Positions 1 to 8,192 of a DNA stretch of 48,303 bases are shown in pieces. Positions within the stretch are counted from its first letter, which is position 1, and every line of letters begins with the position of its first letter. Under the pieces are notes generated by a model. That model did not search any database, was not told where the DNA came from, and was given only the letters and a program-made list of their open reading frames with translations. The stretch is from JAYWDA01 sp043779185 (GTDB lineage Bacteria; Bdellovibrionota; Bdellovibrionia; Bdellovibrionales; Bdellovibrionaceae), in assembly GCA_043779185.1 (NCBI GenBank), contig JAYWEQ010000108.1, forward strand, positions 1 through 48,303, written 5' to 3'. Position numbers and translations under genes: made by a program.

Positions 1-578
1 GCAAAAAGCCTTCCGGATAAAGAGTAATACCAATAGGGCCCACCGTTTTCTGCGGCTTGTTTAAGCAATCTTGCGGCCTTGGGGCGGTCGTCTTCTTCGT
101 AGAGGGCATGGTAAGCAGCCCTTCCAAGGATTGTCCAGTCTTTGGGAAATCGCTCGGAGGCTTTATCGAAAATTTTTGAAGCGCCCTGAATATCGGAAAT
201 AATAACACTTAAAGCAATCGGACCCATTGAATGGGCGATGCGGAATTTTGGTGAGAGGTCGGTGATAACATCGAGAATTTTATAGAGCCAAGAGTCTGCG
301 CGGCAATTTGTTTTATCGATTTTTTGATCACAGTAATCAAAATCTTGAATGGAGCGGACCCACAGAACATCGGCGATGGGTTCGCTGTAGCCGAAAGTGA
401 AATGCGAAATTTGTTTTGGTGGAGCAAGGAAATGATTTTCCCGCTTGAACTCTGCGGGTCTTTGTAGATTCGCTAATATCCATAAGCTAAAAACAACAAT
501 TCCGACTAAATAAGTCGGAATTGTTGTTTTCGAGAATTTTTTTTTAAAATCTGATTCTATAAATTTAAAGGATACCAT
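1..578 (-). CDS. membrane-anchored TPR-like protein, partial (runs off left edge)
   Basis: This reading frame is open from an ATG at 578 to the window edge, giving 192 codons without a stop; the C-terminus lies outside. It begins MVSFKFIESDF, has one predicted transmembrane helix at about residues 20-38 (IPTYLVGIVVFSLWILANL), then a soluble part. From about residue 130 the soluble part shows TPR-like helical repeats, for example GASKIFDKASERFPKDW and PKAARLLKQAAENGG. The ATG overlaps the last codons of the upstream pilin gene by 14 bases, so the two genes are probably translationally coupled. A protein made with the pilin, anchored in the inner membrane and carrying TPR-like repeats, may act in pilus assembly, but that is inference from position only. 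A perfect inverted repeat lies inside codons 17-30. I do not recognise a named family. Confidence 0.82.
   Translation of the reverse strand, partial: MVSFKFIESDFKKKFSKTTIPTYLVGIVVFSLWILANLQRPAEFKRENHFLAPPKQISHFTFGYSEPIADVLWVRSIQDFDYCDQKIDKTNCRADSWLYKILDVITDLSPKFRIAHSMGPIALSVIISDIQGASKIFDKASERFPKDWTILGRAAYHALYEEDDRPKAARLLKQAAENGGPYWYYSLSGRLF
490..530 (-). terminator. perfect 17-bp inverted repeat inside a coding region; possible attenuator
   Basis: AAAACAACAATTCCGAC (490-506) and its exact reverse complement (514-530) are separated by a 7-base loop. On the minus-strand transcript the 3' arm ends in GTTGTTTTT, so the hairpin resembles a Rho-independent terminator. It lies about 35 bases past the pilin stop codon but inside codons 17-30 of the overlapping downstream gene. 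It could end most pilin transcripts while letting some read-through supply the downstream gene. Confidence 0.6.
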
Positions 579-1143
579 TCACAGTGTTATCCAAACTCTT
601 ACTGTTGGTCATCTGCCAAGTATCAACTGCGGCGCCTACAAGTACCGCGCTCGCTTCGGCAACAAATGTTGGGCCAGCAGCTGGTGCGGCTGTTGTAGAG
701 GCACCAGCAAGAGCAGGAGGAGGGTTACCATCAGCTCCGTTTAAAATTGCACATGCTGCCCGACCCACTCCGTTGGCTCCGACTGTTGTCACTCCCGTGC
801 AGTAGATACGACCCGCGATAAGAGTTGGATCGACAGTAGCTGGTATATTGTAACCTTGAATGCCAGTTGCAACCGCACCTGCTGCTCCAAAACCAACGTT
901 GTAACGCATTTTGCCTTCAGGCGAAAAACCGATGGCTTGGAATGCCGTATGGTAAAGGACATACTCAGCAGAAAAAGCTTTTTCAGCAGAATAAAGTGAA
1001 CCCAGGTTTGTCTTAGCCTCAGACTGACGAGCCTTAGCCATGTACTTATTGATCGACGGCACAGCAACAGCAGCCAGGATTCCAATGATGGCTACGACCA
1101 CCATTAATTCGACGAGTGAAAAACCCTTGTTATTTAACTTCAT
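565..1143 (-). CDS. pilA: type IV pilin (prepilin)
   Basis: Major or minor type IV pilin subunit of 192 residues. The short leader MKLNNKG precedes the prepilin peptidase site G/FSLVELMVVVAIIGILA. This gives the mature N-terminal Phe, the conserved Glu at mature position 5 and the hydrophobic helix that packs the pilus core. A cysteine pair (IYC and AAC, around residues 114-131) could form the C-terminal disulphide loop. The distal part is rich in Ala, Gly, Pro and Thr. A strong ribosome site, AAGGGGGA, sits 5 bases before the ATG. A minus-strand CCCGATAA at 1185-1192 resembles the -10 of a sigma-28 promoter, but no good -35 lies at the right distance. The downstream gene overlaps the pilin stop. 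Type IV pili are needed for prey entry in Bdellovibrio; that role here is inferred. Confidence 0.93.
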   Translation of the reverse strand: MKLNNKGFSLVELMVVVAIIGILAAVAVPSINKYMAKARQSEAKTNLGSLYSAEKAFSAEYVLYHTAFQAIGFSPEGKMRYNVGFGAAGAVATGIQGYNIPATVDPTLIAGRIYCTGVTTVGANGVGRAACAILNGADGNPPPALAGASTTAAPAAGPTFVAEASAVLVGAAVDTWQMTNSKSLDNTVNGIL

Positions 1144-1237
1144 TTAAATCCCCCTTAGGACGTTCTGGTTATTAATTCAAAATGTTATCGGGACCATTAC
1201 AGTTTGCATGAATTTCAATGGTGCTTGCAAGTGACAC

Positions 1238-1250
1238 TCTCAAGTTGAGA
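1238..1250. promoter_or_regulatory. 13-bp palindrome between pilA and clpS
   Basis: TCTCAA-G-TTGAGA is a perfect inverted repeat in the divergent spacer (1144-1321) between the pilin gene and clpS. It could be an operator for either gene. No regulator is identified and a repeat of this size can occur by chance. Confidence 0.25.
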
Positions 1251-1286
1251 CACAAAACCTCTACTAAAATCTAGGATCTCTCTGGC

Positions 1287-1316
1287 TAGACAAGCTTTGA
1301 TTTGTGCCCATATTAT
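1287..1316 (+). promoter_or_regulatory. sigma-70-type promoter of clpS, probably giving a leaderless or near-leaderless transcript
   Basis: TAGACA (1287-1292) and TATTAT (1311-1316) each match the consensus at five of six positions, with an 18-base spacer. The expected transcription start, about 7 bases after the -10, falls at or just inside the clpS ATG at 1322. There is no Shine-Dalgarno sequence before that ATG. Confidence 0.55.
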
Positions 1317-1321
1317 AAACT

Positions 1322-1681
1322 ATGAAGAATCTCAGAATGACTCAACATAATAGTGGCAATGACGACAATCGGTCCTTAAGCCCCAGCCAAGAGGGCGAAA
1401 CCGGCGTTCAAACTATTAATCAGGTTCAGACGCCTAAGATGTACGTGGTGCTTCTTTTAAATGACGACTACACGCCGATGGATTTTGTGGTTTTAGTGTT
1501 AAGAAGATTTTTCGGCAAATCTGATGAAGAAGCGCAGAAAATTATGCTGGATGTTCACAAAAAAGGTTCCGGAATAGCTGGCGTCTACACTTTGGAAGTG
1601 GCGGAAATGAAAGTCATGCAGGTTAATCAATTCTCGCAGCTGAATCAACATCCTTTAAAAGGTTCCCTGGAAGAAGCTTAA
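1322..1681 (+). CDS. clpS: ATP-dependent Clp protease adaptor ClpS
   Basis: N-recognin adaptor of 119 residues that delivers N-end-rule substrates to the ClpA AAA+ unfoldase of the ClpAP protease in the cytoplasm. The conserved core starts near residue 40: MYVVLLLNDDYTPMDFV, then RRFFGK, the IMLDVHKKGSG segment and GVYTLEVAEMK, which forms the ClpA-binding face. The first 38 residues are a polar, poorly conserved tail like the one that ClpS inserts into ClpA. No ribosome site precedes the ATG and the promoter -10 ends only 5 bases upstream. Translation is therefore either leaderless from 1322 or begins at the second Met at 1337. Its partner clpA lies on the same strand 0.85 kb downstream, separated by an opposite-strand toxin-antitoxin pair. 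Confidence 0.95.
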   Translation: MKNLRMTQHNSGNDDNRSLSPSQEGETGVQTINQVQTPKMYVVLLLNDDYTPMDFVVLVLRRFFGKSDEEAQKIMLDVHKKGSGIAGVYTLEVAEMKVMQVNQFSQLNQHPLKGSLEEA

Positions 1682-1682
1682 G

Positions 1683-2003
1683 TTAGCCTCCTTTTTTTAA
1701 TTTTTTCACCGATTCACTAAGAAATATTTTAATCAATGCCTGGTACGAGACATCTCGTTCTGAACTTAAAGCCCGAATCTGGTTTAAAAGAACACTAGGC
1801 AACCGAATGGACACTACTTGAGTGGGCGAAGTTGGCGGCAAAGTAAAACCGATGTCCCGAAGATTTAACGGCTTGTCGGGATTGATAAAGTCAGTCGTGT
1901 CATCAAAGTCGTAATCAGTGATCTTGGTTTTATATTTCACTTGCTGATCATGAAGCGTACTCACTTTCTTTGGGCGTCCACGCTTACTATTATTTTTTTT
2001 CAT
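1683..2003 (-). CDS. brnA: BrnA-family antitoxin
   Basis: Antitoxin of a type II BrnT/BrnA module, 106 residues. The N-terminus is basic and disordered (KKNNSKRGRPKK). The C-terminal third has the ribbon-helix-helix pattern typical of BrnA: a strand VVSIRLPSVLL followed by helices around QIRALSSERDVSYQALIKIFL. Proteins of this family bind the toxin and repress their own promoter. The gene starts 14 bases inside the end of the toxin gene, the usual toxin-first order for brnTA. Its stop lies one base from the end of clpS, so the two genes converge almost without a gap. Confidence 0.85.
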   Translation of the reverse strand: MKKNNSKRGRPKKVSTLHDQQVKYKTKITDYDFDDTTDFINPDKPLNLRDIGFTLPPTSPTQVVSIRLPSVLLNQIRALSSERDVSYQALIKIFLSESVKKLKKGG

Positions 2004-2271
2004 AAATACTTCTTTCTTTTTTTGAAGCCGGTCGAGCCGTTATAATTCTAATATTAATTCGCCTTATGGTAAATCCAACCATCAGGATGCGGTTTTCATG
2101 GCTGATCCCGTAAGCAATGTATCGCTTTTCAACTTGGGAGTGCTTTAAATCTTCAAAAATAACAATTTTGACGTCGAAAAATACGCTCTCTGCCTCGAAC
2201 CTAGAGACTCCATGCTTTTCTTCGTTTTTATTGTTGTTCCATTCATCCCAGTCAAAACTTAAGTCAGGCAT
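1990..2271 (-). CDS. brnT: BrnT-family ribonuclease toxin
   Basis: BrnT toxin of 93 residues, a RelE-fold ribonuclease family. Recognisable segments are FDWDEWNNNKNEEKHGVS at the N-terminus, FEAESVFFD, the KRYIAYGISHENRILMVGF core strands, and the C-terminal IRIITARPASKKERSIYE. All are characteristic of BrnT. Known members cleave RNA and are neutralised by BrnA. The ATG at 2271 has no ribosome site and lies 5 bases after a good -10 element, which suggests a leaderless mRNA. The module sits between clpS and clpA on the opposite strand. Whether this copy is active cannot be told from sequence, but the gene is full length. Confidence 0.88.
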   Translation of the reverse strand: MPDLSFDWDEWNNNKNEEKHGVSRFEAESVFFDVKIVIFEDLKHSQVEKRYIAYGISHENRILMVGFTIRRINIRIITARPASKKERSIYEKK

Positions 2272-2276
2272 CGTTC

Positions 2277-2305
2277 AATTTACCACGATTTAATTGTAGC
2301 GTCAA
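2277..2305 (-). promoter_or_regulatory. promoter of brnT-brnA
   Basis: Read on the minus strand: TTGACG (2300-2305), a 17-base spacer, then TAAATT (2277-2282). The brnT ATG begins at 2271, so the transcription start should coincide with the start codon. BrnA proteins usually repress their own promoter, so an operator is expected here. The AT-rich spacer is a candidate, but no clear palindrome is visible. Confidence 0.6.
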
Positions 2306-2528
2306 TTAACACATTTAATGGCCGCCTCATCCGCTACGGAGGTGAAACATCTACATTAATTTCATGACTCGGTCCGCAATACTTTAGTCTAGACGGTCAG
2401 GGCCATGGAATTTGTCTTATCCCTGCGCTCCCACAAAAAGCCCGGCCTTACCTGTCGAAAAACCTGACTGTGGATCTAAAGTAAGATAAACTTTCCTTAA
2501 GTGTCCGTGTTCAGAAAGCAGGTGTCTT

Positions 2529-4865
2529 ATGATGTCTCGAGAAATGGAACGACAACTGGCCGAGGCCACCGAAATTGCTAAATCCAACCTTCACGAATTT
2601 GTCACGCTCGAGCACATCTTGCTGGCGCTGACGAAATCAACAAAGATGCTGCAAATTTTAGAAGGTTGCGGCATTGATACGGAAGAACTTCGAAACGAAC
2701 TTAAATCATATATCAAAGATAAAATCCCGCGCATCACTCAGGAACAAATCGACACCTATGGTGGTTATGAATCTTGGACGCCTGAATTTACGTTAGCCTG
2801 CCACCGTCTTTTCCAACGAGCCGCTGTGCAAGTTAAAAGCTCGGGTCGAAATCAAATCAATGAAGGTGGATTGCTGGTGGCTTTATTTTATGAGCAGGAT
2901 TCGCACGCTGTGTTTTCGCTTTCAAAACAAGGATTAAGTCAGTTTGATGTGATCAATTTTTTGTCCCACGGAATTACCAAAGATGGCTCAAACACGCCCA
3001 TGTCCTTGGGCCCAGCCGCAGATCCGCAAACTGAAATTGATGGTCAGCCAATGGATGAATCAAAAAGTAATCCGCTGGATTCATTCTGCACAAATTTAAA
3101 TGAGCGCGCTGCCAAAGGAATGTTAGACCCTTTGATTGGCAGAGACGATGTCATCAGTCGCGTGGTGCAAATTTTATCACGTCGAAGTAAAAACAATCCT
3201 CTTTTAATTGGTGAACCTGGCGTCGGTAAAACCGCTTTGGCTGAAGGCTTAGCGCAACGAATTGTGTCTGGCGATGTTCCTGAGAAATTAAAACGAACCG
3301 TGATTTTCGCCTTGGATATGGGTTCGCTGATGGCCGGCACAAAATTTCGTGGGGATTTTGAGGCCAGGCTTAAGGGAGTTTTAAAAGAAATTAAAAAAAG
3401 AAAAAATGCGGTTTTGTTTATTGATGAAATTCACACGATCATTGGCGCTGGTGCGACCAGTGGCGGATCTTTAGATGCTTCCAATTTACTGAAACCCGCC
3501 TTAGCCAACGGCGAGCTATCGTGCATGGGTTCTACGACCTACACTGAATACAGACAGTACTTTGAAAAAGATCGCGCCCTGAACCGACGTTTTCAAAAAA
3601 TTGATGTCAATGAACCCAGCATGGAAGATTGCTTTAAAATTTTGCAGGGCTTGCGAAAAAGTTATGAAGATTTTCATATGGTGCGCTTTAGTGATGAAGC
3701 CTTGCGGTCAGCGGTCGAGCTTTCTAAAAAACATATCCAAAATAAACTTCTGCCAGATAAAGCCATCGATGTGATTGATGAAGCTGGAGCTTTTTTTAGA
3801 CTGCATAATGCCACGCCTGAATACATAGACATTTCCCCGCGTGAGATTGAAGAAGTCATTGCAAAAATCACAGGGCTTCCGATCGCAAGTATTTCTTCCA
3901 ATGAAAAATTACAGCTGAAAGATCTGGATAAAAAATTAAAAGCCGTGATTTACGGACAAGATGAAGCCATCGATCGTCTCGTTACGAGTATTAAATTAGC
4001 TCGCAGTGGGTTGACCCGCGCCGATAAACCGATTGGCAGTTTTATGTTTGCTGGACCGACGGGCGTCGGTAAAACTGAAGTTTGCAAACAGCTGGCGCAA
4101 ATTATGGGCGTGCATTTTCATCGTTTTGATATGAGCGAGTACATGGAAAAGCATGCGGTCGCCCGCCTTGTGGGCGCGCCTCCGGGGTATGTGGGTTACG
4201 AAGAAGGTGGCTTGATGACCGAAGCTGTCACAAAGAATCCTTATGCTATTTTACTTTTAGATGAGATTGAAAAAGCCCATCCCGACATCACCCATGCTTT
4301 ATTGCAAGTGATGGATGCGGGTCGCATGACAGACGCGCAAGGCCGCGTCGCCGATTTTAAAAATGTAATTCTAGTGATGACCACCAATGCGGGAGCTCAG
4401 GATGTGGCCAAGGGCTCGATTGGTTTAGCTGAAAGCAATCGCAGCGGACTTTCACTGGATGCCATTAAGAAATTTTTTGCGCCAGAATTTATCAATCGCT
4501 TGGATGCGGTGGTCAGCTTTAATGACCTGTCAGAAGACATCGTTATAAAAATTGTTCACAAATTTGTGGATGAATTAAAAGTGGGCTTGGCCGAGAAAAA
4601 AGTCGACTTGCAAGTTTCAACTGACGTCTGCCAATGGCTGCTGAAAAAAGGCTACGATAAAGTTTACGGAGCTCGCCCTTTGGCGCGCGCCATCGATGAG
4701 CACTTGAAGAAACCCCTGGTAGATGAGCTTTTGTTCGGGCGCTTGGCCGAAGGGGGTCGCGTGACCGTTGAAATTGAAAGCAACGCCTTGAAGTTTCAGT
4801 TTACAGCGGCGGGCGGCAACGGCAGTCAGCCTAAAAGTCAAAAAGAGCCCGTCTATACTCGGTAA
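2529..4865 (+). CDS. clpA: ATP-dependent Clp protease ATP-binding subunit ClpA
   Basis: AAA+ unfoldase of the ClpAP protease, 778 residues (E. coli ClpA is 758). In order: the N-domain (about 1-150), which docks ClpS; the first ATPase module with Walker A GEPGVGKT at residues 228-235 and Walker B VLFIDEIHT; and the second module with Walker A GPTGVGKT at 509-516, Walker B ILLLDEIEKAH and the GAPPGYVGYEEGG pore loop. A small C-terminal domain ends in a Gly/Ser/Lys-rich tail. The ATGATG start has a modest AGGTG ribosome site 7 bases upstream, so either Met could be used. ClpS lies upstream on the same strand. The 257-base region before clpA holds the divergent brnT promoter and must also contain the clpA promoter, which I could not assign. 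Confidence 0.96.
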   Translation: MMSREMERQLAEATEIAKSNLHEFVTLEHILLALTKSTKMLQILEGCGIDTEELRNELKSYIKDKIPRITQEQIDTYGGYESWTPEFTLACHRLFQRAAVQVKSSGRNQINEGGLLVALFYEQDSHAVFSLSKQGLSQFDVINFLSHGITKDGSNTPMSLGPAADPQTEIDGQPMDESKSNPLDSFCTNLNERAAKGMLDPLIGRDDVISRVVQILSRRSKNNPLLIGEPGVGKTALAEGLAQRIVSGDVPEKLKRTVIFALDMGSLMAGTKFRGDFEARLKGVLKEIKKRKNAVLFIDEIHTIIGAGATSGGSLDASNLLKPALANGELSCMGSTTYTEYRQYFEKDRALNRRFQKIDVNEPSMEDCFKILQGLRKSYEDFHMVRFSDEALRSAVELSKKHIQNKLLPDKAIDVIDEAGAFFRLHNATPEYIDISPREIEEVIAKITGLPIASISSNEKLQLKDLDKKLKAVIYGQDEAIDRLVTSIKLARSGLTRADKPIGSFMFAGPTGVGKTEVCKQLAQIMGVHFHRFDMSEYMEKHAVARLVGAPPGYVGYEEGGLMTEAVTKNPYAILLLDEIEKAHPDITHALLQVMDAGRMTDAQGRVADFKNVILVMTTNAGAQDVAKGSIGLAESNRSGLSLDAIKKFFAPEFINRLDAVVSFNDLSEDIVIKIVHKFVDELKVGLAEKKVDLQVSTDVCQWLLKKGYDKVYGARPLARAIDEHLKKPLVDELLFGRLAEGGRVTVEIESNALKFQFTAAGGNGSQPKSQKEPVYTR

Positions 4866-4982
4866 TCCAAAAAAAATGCGGCGACGAGGACGGTCGCTGG
4901 TGGGAATCTTGACATCTTGCAATTGCTTCCCAAATTAACAGTGATCGGGTTAGACTCAAACTTCATAAATTTTGGAGGTTCT

Positions 4983-5906
4983 ATGCAATTTTTTAAAAGA
5001 ATTGGTCTTTTTGTCCTAACAAATATTTTAGTGATGGTGACCATCGGAATTGTTTGGTCGCTGATCAGTTCTTTTTTTGGACTTGGCCCTATGAATGGAA
5101 GCGTGATCGCCTTGATGGCCTTCTGCTTAGTGATGGGCATGAGTGGCGCTTTTATTTCCCTGATGCTGTCGCGCTGGATGGCAAAGTCCATGTACGGCGT
5201 TCAATTAATTGATCCCAAAGACCCCTCTTTATCGAATGACGGACGCTGGTTGCTGGACACAGTTTATTCGCTGGCGCGAGCAGCTCAGCTTCCTGCCATG
5301 CCTGAAGTGGGAATCTATGAATCGGCTGATGTGAATGCTTTTGCAACGGGTCCTTCGAAGAAGAAATCTTTAGTGGCAGTTTCCAGTGGTCTTTTTCAGC
5401 GCATGTCAAAGCCTGAGATCGAAGGCGTTTTGGGTCACGAAATCACACACATCGCAAATGGTGACATGGTCACCATGACTTTGATTCAAGGGATTGTGAA
5501 TTCCATCGCGTTTTTCTTTTCAAGAATTTTAGCAAATATTATTTCTTCGCAAGTCGATGAAAAACTTCGTGGCGTTGTTCGCTTTGCGATGACGATCATC
5601 GGAGATATTTTATTCACTTTGCTGGGCTCTATCATTGTCGCCTACTTTTCACGCCGCCGAGAGTTTCGTGCGGATGCGGGCGGCGCAAAACTTGCGACAA
5701 GTGCCAATATGGTTCAGGCTTTGCGCAAACTTCAAACTGTTTATGAATTGCCTTTGGATGCCCAAGAGGGCCGACGGGACGCTCTGGCCACATTGCAAAT
5801 TTCTCATCGTGATAAACCAGGCGCTTTAAGATCCTTATTTATGACTCATCCACCTTTAGAAGATCGCATTGCTGCTTTGGAAAGACGCTCGGCTCATGCC
5901 CTTTAA
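4983..5906 (+). CDS. htpX: membrane zinc metalloprotease HtpX (M48B)
   Basis: Inner-membrane quality-control protease of 307 residues. Two N-terminal transmembrane helices (about 7-28 and 38-60) are followed by the catalytic domain with HEITH (H152, E153, H156) in GHEITHIANGDMVTMT. Two further hydrophobic helices follow, and the third zinc ligand is E227 in REFRADAGG. The HPPLEDRIAAL end is typical of HtpX. The start was placed at ATG 4983 because TTGGAGG lies 6 bases before it; upstream in-frame starts lack one. A consensus -35 TTGACA at 4909-4914 lies in the spacer, followed by only a weak -10. The next gene overlaps the stop by 11 bases. Confidence 0.95.
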   Translation: MQFFKRIGLFVLTNILVMVTIGIVWSLISSFFGLGPMNGSVIALMAFCLVMGMSGAFISLMLSRWMAKSMYGVQLIDPKDPSLSNDGRWLLDTVYSLARAAQLPAMPEVGIYESADVNAFATGPSKKKSLVAVSSGLFQRMSKPEIEGVLGHEITHIANGDMVTMTLIQGIVNSIAFFFSRILANIISSQVDEKLRGVVRFAMTIIGDILFTLLGSIIVAYFSRRREFRADAGGAKLATSANMVQALRKLQTVYELPLDAQEGRRDALATLQISHRDKPGALRSLFMTHPPLEDRIAALERRSAHAL

Positions 5907-8136
5907 ATTTTTAAAATGTTGCGCTTTAATTCTGATTCTTTCTGGCTGCGCAACTCATCCGCCCGTTGCTCCCGCCATCAATACGGTGGCGCCGACGCTT
6001 CCGCAAGTTTCGGCTGAAAGTGCTGATCGGGCGCCGCGATTTTTGGCCTATAAGGCTTACAGTCAGCTAAGCATTGAAGACTTAAGCGCTGCGAAATACA
6101 GCACGACAGCTTTAGAGCGATGGAGAAAACATAGTTTAGCTTTGCGCCTGCTTGATCGGCCGAAAGAACAGCAAAAAGACAGCTGCCCCTACTGGCAGGA
6201 ACTGTCAAAGGACGAAACCTATCCTTTAAAAAAAGTGGCGCTGCTTCATTTTGCAATTCATTGTGGGACAGGTGCAAAAATTAATTTAGATCTAAGCAGT
6301 GAAGAGAAATCAATTTACGATGAGCTTTTAGCTGAAAAGGATTTTAGCGATTCCCAGAAAACAGAAAGCTTAGCTGATGATGTGACAGGCCTGCTAGAAA
6401 AAGCCAAATGGACCAGTCACTTTCAAGATCGGCAAAGTCTTTTTGAACAAGCCTTGGAAAAAGCCCAAGCGACCCATGATAAAGATTTAATTTCACTGGC
6501 TGAGGCCGCCCTTTACAAAAGTTCGCCCCGCCTAAATCCCCACCCTAAAGAAACTGAGATGATGAGTGTGGCCGCCGATCATCGATTATGGCGAGAGTTT
6601 GACCCAGCCTTAAAAATTTATCGGAGCCTCCTAAAAAACAAAAACTCGACGGCCGAAGAACAATTTGCCGCCCACAAAGCCATTCGGCAAACTTTAAAAA
6701 CAGCCGAACGTCGCAATGAATATATTGAAGCCACAGGAAATTTAGCGCGGTGGACTTATCAGTATTGGAAGGCGAATCCGCAAGACGCTTCGGCGCGAAA
6801 GCGATTTCATGATTCGCAATTATTGCTAGTCAGAACTTTATGGACCGAAGACCGCACGGAAGAAGCTTTGAAAACTTTAAAGCGGACAGAACGCTGGTTG
6901 ACCGGTTCCTTTCCGATGGATGAAGTGAACTTTGTTCGCGCCCGCATTTATGAAGAGCGAAAAGATTCGGCCCAGGCTTTAATGTATTTACAGAAAGCTT
7001 TAAATGAGAAAGCCTCCCAAAAGGCCTTGCACGAAAAATTGCTTTGGGCCAAAGCTTGGTTACTTTACAAAACTGAAAAGTTTCAAGAGGCCCTGGCACC
7101 CTTGAAAGAATTAATTGAAAAAACACAAGATAACCCTGAAAAAGCGCGGGCTCTTTATTGGACGGGCCGAGCCCAGCTGAAACTTTTAAAAAATGATGAA
7201 GCCAAGATCACTTTAGCACTTGCGATCAAAGAGGATCCTTTGGGTTTTTATGGTTTGCTTTCAAGTCGCGAGCTGAATGAAAAAATCAAACCTTTGCAAT
7301 CCTTAGAACCCTCTGAAAAAGATGAACGTTTGGCAGGTTCAGCGCCAAAAGATCTTTTAACCTTAGCCGTTCTGACGGACTGGCTTGTCGCCGTGGGTGA
7401 AAAAAATCTGGCAGAAAAAAGTCTGAATCGATTTTCTGATCATCTTCGAAAATCAGGCTTTGGTGATGAAAACATGTGGCTTAAAGTTTTTAGTCAATAC
7501 GCGCAGGCTGGGTCGTATTTACCTTTGTTTTCAAATTTGACCTTGGTGAAGGCTGAAACCAGAGAATCTATCTTAGCGGCTCATCCCGAAATCTTATTTC
7601 CTGAACCTTATAAAAATATCGTAGATGCTGCGGCTTCGAAAGCTCAGGTTCCTTCGGCTTTGGTGTATGCGATCATGCGCCAAGAATCGGCGTTCAACCC
7701 AAAAGCCCGAAGTCCCATGGATGCCTATGGTCTTATGCAATTGATGCCGTCTGTGGCAAAGACTCGGGCTCATCAAAAAAATAGGCCTTTTGAAAAAGCC
7801 ACCGAACTTTATGATCCAGAATTAAATATCGCCCTTGGCGCTTTTGAACTGCAAAGCTTGCTCAGTCGCTATCAATCACGGTTTATTATGGCGATCGCCG
7901 CTTACAATGCCAGTGAAAAAGCCCTTAAGGGCTGGGTCAAGCATCGGTATCGACTGGATCCTATCGAATTCATCGAAGAGATCCCCTACGAAGAAACCCG
8001 CGGTTACATAAAACTGGTTTTGCGCAATTATCTTTTTTATCTTCGCTTTAATGCCACAGAGCCCTTTGAATTCCCAGAGTCTTGTCTAAAACTTGGTCAG
8101 TCGGAATCGGCAGCGTCCCAACCTGAGACAGACTGA
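5896..8136 (+). CDS. soluble lytic murein transglycosylase-type lipoprotein (Slt family)
   Basis: Cleaves the MurNAc-GlcNAc bond of peptidoglycan with 1,6-anhydro product formation. 746 residues. The signal ends in a lipobox LILSGC, so it is probably an outer-membrane lipoprotein. A long helical, TPR-like superhelix fills about residues 60-560, as in Slt70. The C-terminal GH23 domain carries catalytic Glu in IMRQESAF, then DAYGLMQLMPSVAK and the AAYNASEKALKGW motif. Most family members have AYNAGP, so this copy departs at the Gly-Pro. The start chosen is the ATG at 5896, which yields a proper lipoprotein signal; upstream in-frame starts add charged residues. It overlaps htpX by 11 bases, implying co-transcription. 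A second Slt lies at 29309-31510. Confidence 0.93.
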   Translation: MPFKFLKCCALILILSGCATHPPVAPAINTVAPTLPQVSAESADRAPRFLAYKAYSQLSIEDLSAAKYSTTALERWRKHSLALRLLDRPKEQQKDSCPYWQELSKDETYPLKKVALLHFAIHCGTGAKINLDLSSEEKSIYDELLAEKDFSDSQKTESLADDVTGLLEKAKWTSHFQDRQSLFEQALEKAQATHDKDLISLAEAALYKSSPRLNPHPKETEMMSVAADHRLWREFDPALKIYRSLLKNKNSTAEEQFAAHKAIRQTLKTAERRNEYIEATGNLARWTYQYWKANPQDASARKRFHDSQLLLVRTLWTEDRTEEALKTLKRTERWLTGSFPMDEVNFVRARIYEERKDSAQALMYLQKALNEKASQKALHEKLLWAKAWLLYKTEKFQEALAPLKELIEKTQDNPEKARALYWTGRAQLKLLKNDEAKITLALAIKEDPLGFYGLLSSRELNEKIKPLQSLEPSEKDERLAGSAPKDLLTLAVLTDWLVAVGEKNLAEKSLNRFSDHLRKSGFGDENMWLKVFSQYAQAGSYLPLFSNLTLVKAETRESILAAHPEILFPEPYKNIVDAAASKAQVPSALVYAIMRQESAFNPKARSPMDAYGLMQLMPSVAKTRAHQKNRPFEKATELYDPELNIALGAFELQSLLSRYQSRFIMAIAAYNASEKALKGWVKHRYRLDPIEFIEEIPYEETRGYIKLVLRNYLFYLRFNATEPFEFPESCLKLGQSESAASQPETD

Positions 8137-8192
8137 ATTTCATCTTAATTTGGCCCTCGCTTCTCCGATAAGAGTTGTGGAGGGTTCACTTA

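Noticed and set aside
209..427. A 72-codon minus-strand open frame inside the first gene
   Set aside because: It is in a different frame from the long open frame 1-578, which has a membrane helix, TPR-like repeats and coupling to the pilin gene; the short frame has none of these.
1185..1192. Sigma-28-like -10 (CCCGATAA) upstream of the pilin gene
   Set aside because: Attractive because attack-phase promoters in Bdellovibrio resemble FliA sites, but no TAAA-type -35 lies 15 bases upstream, so it is not called as a promoter.
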